Under the pieces are notes generated by a model, which did no database searches, was not told the DNA's origin, and saw nothing but the letters and a program-made list of their open reading frames with translations. DNA of 64,000 nt from Cercophora sp. LCS_1 (taxonomy: Eukaryota > Ascomycota > Sordariomycetes > Sordariales > Lasiosphaeriaceae): positions 884,737 to 948,736 of the forward strand of contig JAPZLL010000013.1 in the NCBI GenBank assembly GCA_036250225.1, read 5' to 3'. Below are positions 26,365-38,092 of this stretch, in pieces. Positions within the stretch are counted from its first letter, which is position 1. Each line of letters begins with the position of its first letter. The position numbers and the translations under genes were made by a program.

Positions 26365-27719
26365 ATGCTTCCAACTTGTCTAGCATTCGGCCGACTTGGT
26401 TTTTTAGACATATATTCCGCCAAACCAGGGTCGGTAAAACTGAGGCAGGTGGATCTCGACGGCCGCCATCCATATGTTACCCTTTCCTACGTCTGGGGTC
26501 GGATTCAGCGTGTCCAGATCACTACCGAGAGCTTGGAGAGACACAAGTCCGGGATCGAGACTGCTTCGCTCCCAAAGACGATCAGGGACGCCGTCGAGTT
26601 CACTCGCCAGCTTGGGGTTGAGTTGTTGTGGGTGGACAGCCTGTGCATTGATGTCGCCAGAGAAGTCGCCAACATGTCCCATTACTACTCCGATTCGCTG
26701 TTCACCATCAGCGCATCGACATCTCGGACGTGCGAGGAGGGATTCCGACCTATTCCGACCAAGACCGCCCTCGGGGCTATGATATGATATCTCATTCCTC
26801 GCGGCAGGGTCGCCGAAAGGCTCGGTCAGCTCGTTGTTCCACGCAAACCAGGACACTTCAAGGGGGGCTTCTTTCGGCAAGGCTTGTATCTATGGGCGAA
26901 CATCCTATGACTTAGTCTTGTCTCTCGGCAGACTACGGGGGGGTGGAAATCGGCACTCTTCGGAAGCTCCTTCAAGACACGAAAGCAAAGCTGTACCCAA
27001 ACATACCATCTTCAGAGCGTTGGACCTACGAAAGAGTCTCATGAAGTCTTGGAACCAAACTGTGGATGAGTACTGCTCCCGCAAGCTATCGGACCCCACG
27101 GACAATCTCAAGGCTATCTTTGGTGTTGCCCACGATTTTTCGACTTGTTTGTCTCGTCTGTCGATCCGCGGGTACATCGACACTTGGCAGGCCTTTGGTC
27201 TCCAGTGGACTTCTCTAGACCTCTGGTGGATGTCAATACCATGCTTCGTATGTAGCGCCGTCTTGCGACTCTCCCAGACTGCGCGAGGACAGCAGTTCAT
27301 ACAGCTTGGATACCCAGCACTTCAAGATCAAAGCCTCTGTCGTCGAGCTCGAAAGTCCCGACGCACCATACAGAGCGATCAAGTCAGGCCACCTGGACGT
27401 CGAGGGTTGGGTACTGACCGGGGCAACATCTGACAAGGATGTCTTCGCAGCGGGGTGCGCAGTGCTATTCGATGTCGATGCACCGTGCTACAAGGACGTA
27501 TCCTCCAGCTCGGATAATCCTGCTCGAGGTCGGCGAGTTGCGCTGGATTGCGATGCCGGAGAATTTGGTGTCCAGAAACATCCCCACAGGCTCGATACTC
27601 GAGCAGGTTTCCACGGGAGACGATCCGACATACAAGTGTAGAGCCATTTCCACGCAAGGAGAGACTCCACAATCCCTAAGCTGGCCGCTCATTGTACCTG
27701 GAGCAGACAAGGCTTGAGA
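26365..27719 (+). pseudogene. Heterokaryon-incompatibility (HET) domain gene, decayed, copy 1
   Basis: The first frame (26365-26787) has HET motifs: YVTLSYVWG, LPKTIRDAV and LLWVDSLCID, then HYYSDSLFTISAS. The acidic/Trp block usual between the Cys-Ile motif and the Tyr-rich motif is missing (about ten residues). The match continues in other frames: WNQTVDEYCSRKLSDPTDNL at about 27050-27110, then a GLQWTSLDLWW region near 27200-27230, then more C-terminal sequence near 27320-27600. Several frame changes lack splice sites. HET proteins mediate nonself recognition and cell death at hyphal fusion; this copy looks nonfunctional. Confidence 0.75.
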
Positions 27720-28123
27720 TTGGCGTAAATGGTCAAACGGGAACTGCAAGCAAGGGATGCGGACTCGATTGAGGGTTTGCTGCCAAAAAGTCGCCCATCA
27801 CGCATGACAGACCTTGGCTTCCGGAGCCTCTTTGTGAAAATACGGTGCCAAATGGAAGCTCGGGTTCTTTGTCATTACGTCAGATCGCCCAACGTTCGCA
27901 GCCCCGGAACGGGCGCGATGCGGGGTGCGTGGAGCCGCAGCAACCTCCATCACCAAGATCGTCAACGTGCAGCGCAGCAGCCACCCCGCAACTAGTCGTG
28001 ATCTTGTGACTTTGGTCGATTTAGAATCCCACGAGCTCTCGGAGGCATTGCTCTTCGGTTTTTGCCTCTTTCACCCTCCAGGTTCAAGCTGTCCTGCCCA
28101 AAACAACCCGCCAACCCGACACA

Positions 28124-29590
28124 ATGGCCCCGAGCAAGATCCGCCTTGGCACGGCATCCCCGGGCTCAGCTCCGACGACAGCCGAGACGCTGGCCCAGCT
28201 TGAGGACATCGCCCGCCGCGCCGCAAGCAAGAAAATCGACATTCTCGTTCTCCCTGAGGCGTACCTCAGCGGCTACCCCCGCGGCACCAATTTTGGATGT
28301 CTCATGGGCTCCCGCTCGACTGAAGGCCGCGACGAGTATCTCCGCTACTTCCACAACGCCGTCGACCTTGGCGACACAGTCGGCGAAAGCGGCGCCGGCG
28401 CCGGTGAAGCTTGGGTGAAGCGCCAACTCCCTCCGACCAACCCACCCAAAGACGACACCGCCTCCCCCACCCGCGGTGACGGCACCCGCGAAGAGCTCGA
28501 GCGCATCGCACGCAAAACCTCCGTCTTCCTCGTCGTCGGCGCCATCGAAAAAGCCGGCGGCTCCCTCTACTGTTCAGCCCTCTACATCTGTCCAACAAAC
28601 GGCATCCTCGGCAAGCGCCGAAAGGTCATGCCCGTATGTATTTCCTCTCCCCCTTCCCACCCAGCCCTACCAACTAACCCCCATTAGACGGGAATCGAGC
28701 GCCTCGTCTGGGCCCAAGGCTCCCCCTCCACCCTCCGCGCGGTGAGCACCACAATCCGCGGCATCCGCATCAACCTAGCCGCCGCCATCTGCTGGGAAAA
28801 CTACATGCCGCTGGTCCGCCAATCCCTCTACGCCCAAAACGTCAACCTGTACCTCGCCCCCACCGCCGACGGCCGCGACACTTGGCTTCCCTTGCTCCGC
28901 ACAATCGGCATCGAAGGCCGCTGCTTCGTCGTATCCTCAAACATGTGCGTCCGCCAGTCTTCTCCCGCCAGCCACGGTCAATCCCACGAAGAAGCAGTCC
29001 ACTTCTCGGAACCAACATCCGCTCGTCGGGGCTCCTGCGTGACTGTAGAAGAAGGCGTCGAAATCGCCCTCCCCTCGCCAACAACCCGCACTAAACCAAC
29101 AGACGCCAAGCGCAGGCGACAGTCTGTTTTCGACGACGACGGAAACGAGATTGTCCTCCCCTGTTGCGAAAGTGGAAATAGCGACGGCGCGGTAGCCACG
29201 CCGACGGTTAGTATGCCTGCTAGTCCCAAGATGACAACAACAAGACGTGTGGTTCAACAACCAAAAAGTGGCGAGTTTGTGTCGAGGGGAGGAAGCGCTA
29301 TCGTTTCGCCGTTTGGTGAAGTGTTGGCTGGACCGCAGTGGGAGGATGACGAGGGAATTATGTATGCGGATGTTGATTTTGAGGATTGTATACGGGGCCG
29401 CTTGGATTTGGATACTGCGGGGAGCTATTCGAGGTATGTGCTTTATCCTTTTTTTTTTTTTTTTTTTTTTTTTGGTTTTGGTCGCTGAGTTCATCCCCCT
29501 TTGTTGTTGGTGATGCTAACGGTGGTTGGTAGGAACGATTCGTTCAAGTTTAGTGTTGAGGGATTGGATTTGAGTCCTTTGCCTTATTGA
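28124..29590 (+). CDS. Nitrilase / carbon-nitrogen hydrolase with a long insertion
   Basis: Exons 28124-28633, 28688-29433 and 29533-29590 give 437 aa; the introns are GTATGT...ATTAG and GTATGT...TGGTAG, the second holding a T homopolymer. The Glu-Lys-Cys triad is visible: E45 in LPEAYLSGYPRG, K167 in GKRRKVMPT and C205 in AAICWENYMP. Such enzymes convert nitriles to carboxylic acids (and ammonia), often acting on cyanide or plant-derived nitriles. Between the SSNMC region and the SRGGSAIVSPFGEVLAGP block lies an insertion of about 85 low-complexity residues (Ser/Thr/Arg-rich, with PTTRTKPTDAKRRRQS), which is unusual for the fold. The start ATG follows an ACAC-rich leader. Confidence 0.88.
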
Positions 29591-30265
29591 GTGAAGTCTT
29601 TCAGTGATGGCCCTGATTCCAAAGGGGAATTTGTATACGGGAATCGGTGACGTCACCTCAGGAGGTGTTGAACGTGGGCTTGTTTCCAAGAAGCATGTAT
29701 GTGTTTATCTAACCGTAAAGGTCATGTCGTAAACCCTCTGGAATATGATCTAGTGCTGCGGCAATATTTGATGGTGCGTCTGAAATATTATCTGATGCCG
29801 TAGAACAATGCTCGATGCGTCAGAAGTATCGCTCGATGCCGTAGGATATATCTAGTGCTTTAGGATACCATTCTTGACCGCCTTGGCAAATATCACTCCG
29901 AAGGTTGTGGTGCGGGTAGTTTCTCAGGGACTTGACTGTAATGGAACAAAAGACGTGACAAAACGGCAAGCCATTGCTGGCTTGGTCTGGGTATCATAGT
30001 ATTGTCATATCTAGCCATGAATTACAAACACCTTGTTTCGACACCGCGGCCGAGGTAGAGCCGAAGCGTAGCCGCACAACAACTCATCTTCACATCACCC
30101 TGGCCATCGGTGATCCACGCGCTTGATGTGAGCGTGGGCACATACACCCTTGTAAACAAACACCAGCCCAACCAATGCCCTGGACTCGAACATCACTCCG
30201 ACTCCAGTTGTCAAGTGCCTGGGGGCCAACCTTCCTAGGCCTCATAGCCGCCCTACCGACCCAAA
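29591..30265. other. Intergenic with short imperfect repeats
   Basis: Between about 29745 and 29875 a unit of roughly 20-24 bp recurs imperfectly, built around CTCGATGC, GATGCCGTAG and TCTAGTGCT. No gene was seen. The convergent nitrilase and Ser-rich genes end on either side. Confidence 0.5.
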
Positions 30266-31537
30266 TCACTCCTTTTCCTTTTCCTTTCCGCTCCCGTTTC
30301 TTGTCGAGACTTCGTCCTCAGCTACTTCTCTCGGGCTGGCCAGCGGGCTCGTAGCCCCGAGTCCCCCGATGCTCCCACTAATGCTATCAGCCCTTCCGTG
30401 ACCCAGCAACCCGCTTCTGACACTCGCAGCATCTCCGGCTGCGCCCACGGTCTGCTTTGCGTAGAGGCTGTTCCGCTCGCTTGCTAGGATTCCCGTTGCC
30501 GAGTAAATGCTTGTTCGCTCGTTTGCAACTCCACTCGTGCCGCGGTGGAGACCCGGCGTGGCGGGTCCTCCCACGCCGTCCATGTTGGCGCTTAGCACAC
30601 TCAAAGGGAGTGATTCTCGACTTCCTCCCCAAAGTGAAGAAGGCGCGAGGGCGCGCACTGAGGCATCCGTATCGAAGGAGCGGCGCCGGCGGCGTTTTGA
30701 GGACGATGCGAGCGTCAGGATGGAAGCGTTGTCCGTGAGAAGATTGTTGGCTGTAGCCGTGGCATATGTAGTAGGGTGACCTGGCGAATTGCCGGCGCCA
30801 GACGGTGTTAGGTGGGCCGGGATAGCGGAGGCGGGAGACGTTGTGGGGAACGGCTGGTCAAAGTGGATGACCTGTGAGTTGTGGGCCTGGTGTGTCGTCG
30901 GCGTCGCGTTGTGCGGTGTTGCCCCGCCGTTGGGCGCCATCGACTGGATGGTTGTGAGCGTTGTCGTGAGGGACCGGACCGAGGGCGCCGGGGAGGAGAA
31001 GGTGCTGTCGTTGCCTCGGCGCGAATCGACGTTTGCGGTGCGGCTCGTGCCGGCGAGGGACAACGCGCCGTGGGACGGGGCCGCTATGGAGCGGGAAGTG
31101 TCGCGGTCGGTGGAGACAGTTGGAGCCATGGACCGCCCGCCTGTGGTTGGGGGTGCCTGGCCATCGGTCGATAACCTAATGGACTCGCTCTGTCCAGATG
31201 TAAGACTGGACGACCTCGTGCGGCCCGTTATAATTGACGGCTGCCCTGTGACGATCGAGGGTTGGCTGTGTTGTACCGGAGCCACGACACCAACCCGGCC
31301 GGACTCTGGGTATGGATTGTTCAGTGGTTGGTGCTTCTTGCTGCCGTTTCGCTTCGAAGCATGTCGACTGCTATCGCCCGAGGCCGTCTTGAGGTTGGCC
31401 AGCTTCTTCATCAGGGCCGAAAATGGCCGCCGGCGGCCATGGCGACCTTCTGCTGCCATGTCAGTCGTGGAGTCGAAGGGACTCAAAGGCGGGGCAGAAT
31501 TGCGTCTGCTACGAAAGGTTGCGGTGAAGTGCGGCAT
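30266..31537 (-). CDS. Disordered Ser/Thr-rich fungal protein, function unknown
   Basis: One 423-aa exon without introns. It has a basic N-terminus (HGRRRPFSALMKKLANLK), long Ser/Thr/Pro-rich tracts, then a conserved-looking core, NLLTDNASILTLASSSKRRRRRS, SLWGGSRESLPLSVLS and a run of ERTSIYSA/ERNSLYA, and an EKEKE end. The pattern of phosphorylatable Ser next to Arg suggests a regulatory or cortical scaffold protein. I believe the LTDNAS...SKRRRR block is conserved in Pezizomycotina but know no function. There is no signal peptide or membrane segment. Confidence 0.72.
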   Translation of the reverse strand: MPHFTATFRSRRNSAPPLSPFDSTTDMAAEGRHGRRRPFSALMKKLANLKTASGDSSRHASKRNGSKKHQPLNNPYPESGRVGVVAPVQHSQPSIVTGQPSIITGRTRSSSLTSGQSESIRLSTDGQAPPTTGGRSMAPTVSTDRDTSRSIAAPSHGALSLAGTSRTANVDSRRGNDSTFSSPAPSVRSLTTTLTTIQSMAPNGGATPHNATPTTHQAHNSQVIHFDQPFPTTSPASAIPAHLTPSGAGNSPGHPTTYATATANNLLTDNASILTLASSSKRRRRRSFDTDASVRALAPSSLWGGSRESLPLSVLSANMDGVGGPATPGLHRGTSGVANERTSIYSATGILASERNSLYAKQTVGAAGDAASVRSGLLGHGRADSISGSIGGLGATSPLASPREVAEDEVSTRNGSGKEKEKE

Positions 31538-32671
31538 CGTGGGCTACCAGCGATGTTTGCGGGGCAACCAGAAACGGCGGAGTGCACGTAGGAAGAAAGA
31601 GGTTATTGAAAGAGAGGAGCGTTACCATGGGGTTCGGTGGTTTCAGTCATCGCCATATGGCCATACGTATAACCAGTGCGGAGGGAAAGAGCGAACGGTG
31701 TGTGGTGGCCTGCCGACGGGAGTTTCACTTGGATTGGGGCGGACCTGAAAAGGGCCAAAGCTTGTTATAAGGTGGATTGCGCGATCGATGCGTGGCCTGA
31801 ATTTGGCCTGTGTCTGACGACCAGCAAACCGTCGCCTGTGTCCACAGATGTCGCACAACACCAAGGGATCGATTTGCGTGTTCCACAAACACACACCACA
31901 CAGCGCAACGCGCCGGGCGATAGCGCTCAGAGGACGGGGAACGAGGGGTACGAGGGGTGTGATCGCGAATATTCTGTTCCTCGGTTCGAATGGGGAATCT
32001 GCGTGTTGCGGGCAATTGCAGACAGGTCGCTGCTGGAGAACAGCCTAATCTGCACTGGGGATGTCTGACCCAAGCTTTCGGGCGCCAGGGTCGATGACGG
32101 GAGAGAAGAGGAACCGATGCGTGGAGGAGTGGTGGGTGGGTCTAGATTCGGTAGGATTGTCTTGGCGCCACGGCCACGGCCTGCACAAAATAAACACTCG
32201 TCAACAGTTCCATGAGGGACATTCCTCTTGCAAAAAGGGTTCATGAAGAATCCCAGCCAGCCAAATAACATACCAAATGTTTTGAACTATTATAAAATGC
32301 CTACTGTAGGAGTAGATTTACTATAGTTAGTAATTGTCATCTCCGTCCGAAAAAGGTCTGCTGGGTATGGTTTTGGTTTCAGCTTGGCAGGTCGACTTGG
32401 CGTGCTGCACGTGCTACGTCACATGGCTTTGCCGTGGAAACCACAGCACTCGTTCTCCATCCAACTCCATTCCACGCAGCGAATTTTGTGGCATCGATCA
32501 CAGGCTCGCTTCAGTTTTGGTCAAGGGCTACCTAGCCAAACCTACTTTACGGTCTGGCATTATACCATGGCATGATTCCGGCCACGCACATGCCGTCTTT
32601 CCGCAGACTCGAACCCACAAAGATCAACCCATCGGTCTCCAAAACATCGCCATGTCAGGGTTAGGGTCACG
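31538..32671. other. Divergent intergenic region
   Basis: Shared upstream region of the Ser-rich gene (minus) and mlh3 (plus). No supported gene. Confidence 0.5.
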
Positions 32672-35600
32672 ATGTCGATCAAGCCGCTTCCTGGGGACGT
32701 CATTACACAGGTCAAGTCTGCAGTCGTCATCACCACCTTGAACGGCGTCGCGTTTGGCCTGATCCAGAATTCTCTAGATGCCGGTGCCTCGAAAATCACC
32801 ATTTCAGTTGACTATGTCCGTGGGAATTGCACTGTCGAGGACGACGGGGAGGGCATCCCACCGGCGGAATTCCAGCCGGATGGTGGGCTCGGGAGGCCCC
32901 ATTGTAAGTGCCCCTAGATTAATGGCTGAGTCAGTGGGTAATAACCCCCCATGTAGACACTTCAAAATACCCATATCAAGCTGGGCTTCACGGCCGCCAT
33001 GGCACGTTCTTGGCATCCCTAGCAGCGCTGTCGCTATTGTCTGTCTCATCCCACCACCGTGACTTCAGGTCTCACAACTCGGTGACCATTCACAACTCCA
33101 AGGTCGTGGCTCGCAATACCCCCGCTCTCCAGGATCAACAGATCCTTGCCTCGGCGAGCGGCACCCGCGTTGTTGTACGGGATCTCTTCGGCTCTATGCC
33201 CGTCCGAGTGAAGCAGAGGGCGATCGAGGCGGAACGGCTGGGATCAGCTAAGAACTTGGACCAGCTGCTTCTTCCTATCGTTGCCCTTCTTCTCTCCTGG
33301 CCAAAAGCTGTGTCACTCTCGGTTCGGGAAGCCTCTAATAAGGCAGTCACACTTAACACGTCGGGGATCGAGCAGGGTCACGGAAATGGGATCGCTACTC
33401 GTACAGCGAGCCTTATCACAGAAGCATCGCTAAGTGACAAAGAGGACTTGGGAAACTGGGTCCCTGTCGGGGCCTCCGCGCATGACATCTCAGTCTCGGG
33501 GTGTGTGTGCCTCCTACCCGTCGCCACGAAACGCCTTCAGTTCATTGCGCTCGGTGTACAGCCCGTGCTGAATGGGTACTCTTCCAATGTCCTTTACGAG
33601 GAAGTCAACCGGGTCTTTGCTAGCTCGGGCTTCGGTGCTATTGAAGAACTTGGCCCCGACGATGACGAAGCGCCGAGAAAGACATCCGGCTTTACACAAA
33701 AAGAACTCAAAGTCAAGAAGGGCATTGACCGGTACCCGATGTTCTTTCTTCAGATAAGTCTTGGAGAGAAGCTTGCTGATGCCGAAGAGTTGCTCGACGA
33801 AGGTCGGGATAGGTTGGCAAAGGTTGTGGATTTGCTCCAAGTCCTGGCCTACGAGTTTCTGAAGAAACATCACTTCCGCCCTCGATCATTGAATGCTTTT
33901 AACCAGCTGAGGCCAGCGGCTCCCGAAATCGCTATTCGACCAAGGGAGAAGGGAAAAGGGGTCACAGCGCCTGAGGGGCGCGCTCGACAAACAAAGAGGC
34001 CACGCATGGTAGCAGAAACGATGGGCCGCACGGCAAACACGTCTAGGAAAGGCTCTGTTGCCAATGCAGCTGATGGACAGAGCCCATCGACATTTGCTGT
34101 CTGGTCCCGCGTTAAGTCTGTGGACTCAGACTTCAGGACCCCGAAGAGTTCATCGTCCAGCACAGTCTTGCACTTTGACACGCGGCACACTAAATCCGAT
34201 GGCGGCGAGGTTGATGGAAGAAGGGCAGTGCCATCTTCAAGCGATTGGAATCCGCTATTTGCCGAGTCCGGGAAGATCCTTCGAAGACCATTTGACGACG
34301 TCGAGGAACCAGCCACAGCAGCATCACCCAAGCCAGCGTCAGGTGACCCTCACACAGAAATTATCACAACCAGTCAAAATGGTGCTACTGATGACACGAT
34401 TGTATGGACCGAACCTACCACGAGGATCAAGACGCTTGCCGACCCGAGAACCGGGTTCGTGGTGAAGCCGAACACGGGCGTTACTCAAGCGATCAAACAG
34501 ACAGCTCCGACCCGCACTACCGCTTCGAAGGTCCAGCAAAAGATACCTCTGCGCGCAAATTTACCACGCAATGCCGAAGGCAACTTCACTCGTACCGAGG
34601 CCCCAATACCATGCGTTCCCCATGTGTCTGACTCTATGGGCGCCGATGCCTGTGTCAGCCACGACTGTAGAGATATCGCGGGGACCCTTATTGATCCTGC
34701 AGGCGGAAGGACATCGAAAGCCCTTGAGGGCCGTATCTCAAAAAATGCTCTTCAAGGGGCAACCATCATCAACCAAGTAGACCGCAAGTTCATTCTCGTC
34801 AAGGTCTTTGCGCTCAGCGCCTCGTCGAGTGACGAGAACCCTGTCAGTAAGCCAGGCATCACCAACCAAGCGGGAGCTGGCGATGACTTTATGCTGGTCC
34901 TCATAGATCAGCATGCTGCCGACGAGAGATGCCGGGTGGAGAGTCTCATGAAGGAATACTTTGCTCAGAGAGACGGCCGGGTTTATGCTGCCACTGAGCC
35001 GCTGGAAACCCCCCTGCGTTTCGAACTCTCCTCCCAGGATGGCAAACTCCTTGACCGATTTAAGGGCCACTTTGAGAACTGGGGGATATCATACGACCTA
35101 CGACATTCCGACGGCTCCAAGGCGGTACCCTCCAAGGCGGTACCCTCCGAGCGTGGTAGCAGAAGCGCCACCACTGTCGTAGTCCGGACGCTCCCACCCA
35201 GCATCATGGAGAGATGTAGGCTCGAACCGAAGCTCTTGATTGACCTACTACGAAGGGAGATTTGGAATCTCAACGAAAATCCTGGCCTATCCGTAGCCAG
35301 AGGATTTGCGGACGCGGATGGAGAGCATGACTGGGTTGGGAGGTTCCACCGCTGCCCGCAAGGAATCCTAGAAATGATCAACTCGAGGGCCTGCAGGAGT
35401 AAGTGTCACTCTCTTCACTTTGGACTTGAAGCATTGAGCTAATGTTGATAGGCGCAATCATGTTCAACGATGTCTTGACGGTTGAGGAGTGCAAGGATGT
35501 GGTTCGTCGACTTGCAGCGTCGACCTTTCCATTCCAATGTGCCCATGGGAGACCATCCATGGTGCCATTGCTGGATATTGGAAAAGGTGGTGTATTCGGG

Positions 35601-35702
35601 TCTGATGACTGGACTTCTCGCGGAAGTAGCGCTGGTGTAGTTGGTGATTTGCAGAGCTGGGCGAAGGGGAGCAGAGCCAGGACAAAGACAAATGGCAACT
35701 AA
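32672..35702 (+). CDS. mlh3: MutL-homolog mismatch repair/meiotic endonuclease, Mlh3 type
   Basis: Exons 32672-32903, 32957-35398 and 35452-35702 (GTAAGT...TGTAG; GTAAGT...GATAG) give 974 aa. The N-terminal GHKL ATPase part has NSLDAGA (N33) and DDGEGI. The C-terminal part has the metal-binding endonuclease motif DQHAADERCRVE (about residue 727) and the terminal SRACRSAIMFND and FPFQCAHGRPSMVPL blocks diagnostic of Mlh3. Mlh3 pairs with Mlh1 to nick DNA in meiotic crossover resolution and in some mismatch repair. Position 29, normally the catalytic Glu of the MutL ATPase, reads Gly here. The linker (about 310-600) is disordered, as is usual. Confidence 0.93.
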
Positions 35703-36888
35703 CGGCTGCGCTTTGAGGTACTCGAATAGCCATTCCCAAAGGACAAATTAAAACGGAAGGCCTCATTGACATACACATAGTAGCTACAGTGATACTCGTC
35801 ACAAACCTCGACCAGTCTGCCGCCAATCCACCATCTTGCCGCAGCGGTTGGTCATTTACCCCTTTTCCGACACTATCCTTATAGTCGTACCCCGCTTCTC
35901 CCCGCTCCCCAATTCCGCCACTAAAAAAAAACATCGCGGAACCCCGCATCGCGAAACCCCAAAAAGAATGCCGACTAAGCAAGATGACCCCGACCCGATT
36001 TGAACGGATAACCTTTCGATCTGGAGTCGAACGCGCTACCGTTGCGCCACGAGGCCATTGTGATTATTGAAAATCTGCTCCGACTTTGGGACTTGTGAAG
36101 GCAAAACTCGCGCTTGCGAGTTCGTCACCGGTTTGCAAGGCGCAAGGCAACAACTTGAGCAGACAGAGAGCTGTCTGATGGATTCTAGCTAAAATGCGTC
36201 AAAACCTACATTGAATACGCAACAAGATCTTTTGGTTGGCCACCATCACCCTAGGCAGTGCAGTCAAACAGGACGTCGGTGAATCGACGTTGTTTCCCTA
36301 CAGGCATGTATAGATTGTTCAACTGTAAAGTCATATATCCAAGTCTTCTGGGAATTATGTAGTTGAAATATTTGATCACCCTCTCTCACAGAAGCGATGC
36401 TCATCGTTGACTGATTTGTGTGACTTGTCGACTAACTCACTTCAAACATCGCAGTCGCACGCTGATTTTCTAGTGAACATCGAAACATCAAACCCAGTAC
36501 TAGAACTCGGAGGACCCCTTCCCGCGAAAAAGTCGCCAACCAAGCCTTTTCCCTCAGCGGTCCCCGTTCTCTGTTCGTCCCTAGCCCTTCCTCGTGTGCA
36601 AATCACATCACCCCACAGAAGTTGTGTCCCGCTCAATGCTCAATGTGGGGGGGGCCCATGAAAGCGAATCAAGACCACATACAGTCAGGTTTGTCGGCCT
36701 CAATACATTCGCGTTGACGCAGCCAGGGCCTATCGCTTAAAAAAAGTATGCGCGCGCAGATTGGTGGGCAAAAATGATATAAACACGTCCCAGATCACTG
36801 AACGCATCTGGTTGTTCTCAGACTTTTCTCTTTCTTCGCACTCAGCATCCTGACCCAACTTGCCTGCAGCGAGAACAGCACCGCCAAA
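35703..36888. other. Intergenic around tRNA-Trp copy 3
   Basis: Apart from tRNA-Trp at 35985-36056, no supported gene was seen. The last few hundred bases are probably the tetraspanin promoter. Confidence 0.5.
35985..36056 (-). tRNA. tRNA-Trp (CCA), copy 3
   Basis: Identical 72-nt cloverleaf to the other two copies, on the minus strand. Only the tRNA itself is conserved between copies apart from a shared TC just after the discriminator, so these are not part of a long recent duplication. Confidence 0.95.
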
Positions 36889-37899
36889 ATGACATACTGG
36901 ATAGCTGTCCTTCCACTCGTACAACACGTACCCCCCCACTAAAGAGAGCACCGTGATTGACACTTTACAGCTTCTCCTCCTCGTGACCAGCATTGCCATG
37001 TCAGTTTTCATTCGGTCCTGATAATGGTCCAAGGCTAAAAGATCCCCCCCCCACCAAACAGCTACCTCCACGTCCACGCAACGACTCTTTCCCTCCCGAT
37101 CTCGCATGGCTTGACGATTCTGACAATCATACTGCCGATCCTAACCGGCATCCAACTCTTTGCGAGCACCTACCCATCCCAGCATTCCCCAGTCCCAGCT
37201 AACAAACGCAGTACCTCAAAACACCCCTCGCCCAGACCTACAAACGCCTCATCGTCCCCATCTTGACCCTCCTCCTCACCACCGCCATGGCCACGCTCCT
37301 CGCTTCAGATGCCCTCCCGTCTCAAGCGCGCGAGGTAAGCTCCTTCATGTTACCCTCCACCCTCCGTATCCCCGCCCTCATCGCATTCAACTTGATCACG
37401 ACATGTTGATATTGAATTGATAAAAAAAAAGTGCGCCCTCCAATCCCACTGGCGCACCCTCTTCCAATCCCACAACGCGCAGGCCATCATCGCCATCCAA
37501 GACGCCCTAAACTGCTGCGGCTTCCGCACCACAAAGGACATGTCGTACCCTTTCCCCTCTGGTCCGCATGCGCCGGGTGAACCGCACGCTGAGTGTGCTG
37601 CGAAATATGGTAGGACCGTGGCGTGTATGGAGCCGTGGGGCAGGGCCATGAGCGGGACGGCGGGGTGGGGTGTTGGTGTTGTGGTTGTCGTTGGGGTTGT
37701 GCAGGTTTTGGGGTGGGTTCTTGGGGGTGTAGTTGGGGATGGGATTCGGAGGTTGAGGGGGAGGTTTGGGGATGATGAGAGTGGCGAGGGACGGGAGAGA
37801 GTGAGGGGTTTGCTTGGGGGTAGGGTTGAGGAGGTTGAGGATGGAGAGTCAGAGGACGGGCACAGGGTGAGGGGGTATGGGACGAATTCTCGGGGTTGA
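36889..37899 (+). CDS. Tetraspanin-like membrane protein
   Basis: Five exons fit one frame: 36889-36918, 36971-37014, 37062-37161, 37212-37334 and 37432-37899 (254 aa). Four hydrophobic segments are visible (LLLLVTSIAMSVF; LTILTIILPILTGIQLF; IVPILTLLLTTAMATLLA; GVGVVVVVGVVQVLGWVLGG). The large extracellular loop carries the CCG signature (DALNCCGF) and two more cysteines (AEC, VACME), the usual fungal Tsp3-like layout. Tetraspanins organise membrane microdomains; in fungi they act in penetration and polarity. The third intron (37162-37211) would be GC-AG, and the second donor (GTCCTG) is weak, so the N-terminal exon model is tentative while the last two exons are solid. Confidence 0.68.
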
Positions 37900-38092
37900 T
37901 GATGATGAAGAGGAGGATGGAGGATGGAGGATGGAGTGTTGATGGTGGGTGTCTTGAGGTTACAAGACTGGGTTGACGAGATGTCAGCAGTGTGAGCTGG
38001 TTCAAAGGAGCAGTCAAAATTATAAATTGAACTCCAAACATCTACATCCTACATGTTAACTGAGTTTCCCTCAACAGCCCGGCGGGTCGGGT

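Noticed and set aside
32658..32668. TTAGGG-like bases just before the mlh3 start
   Set aside because: A single unit inside a normal 5' UTR; not a telomeric tract.
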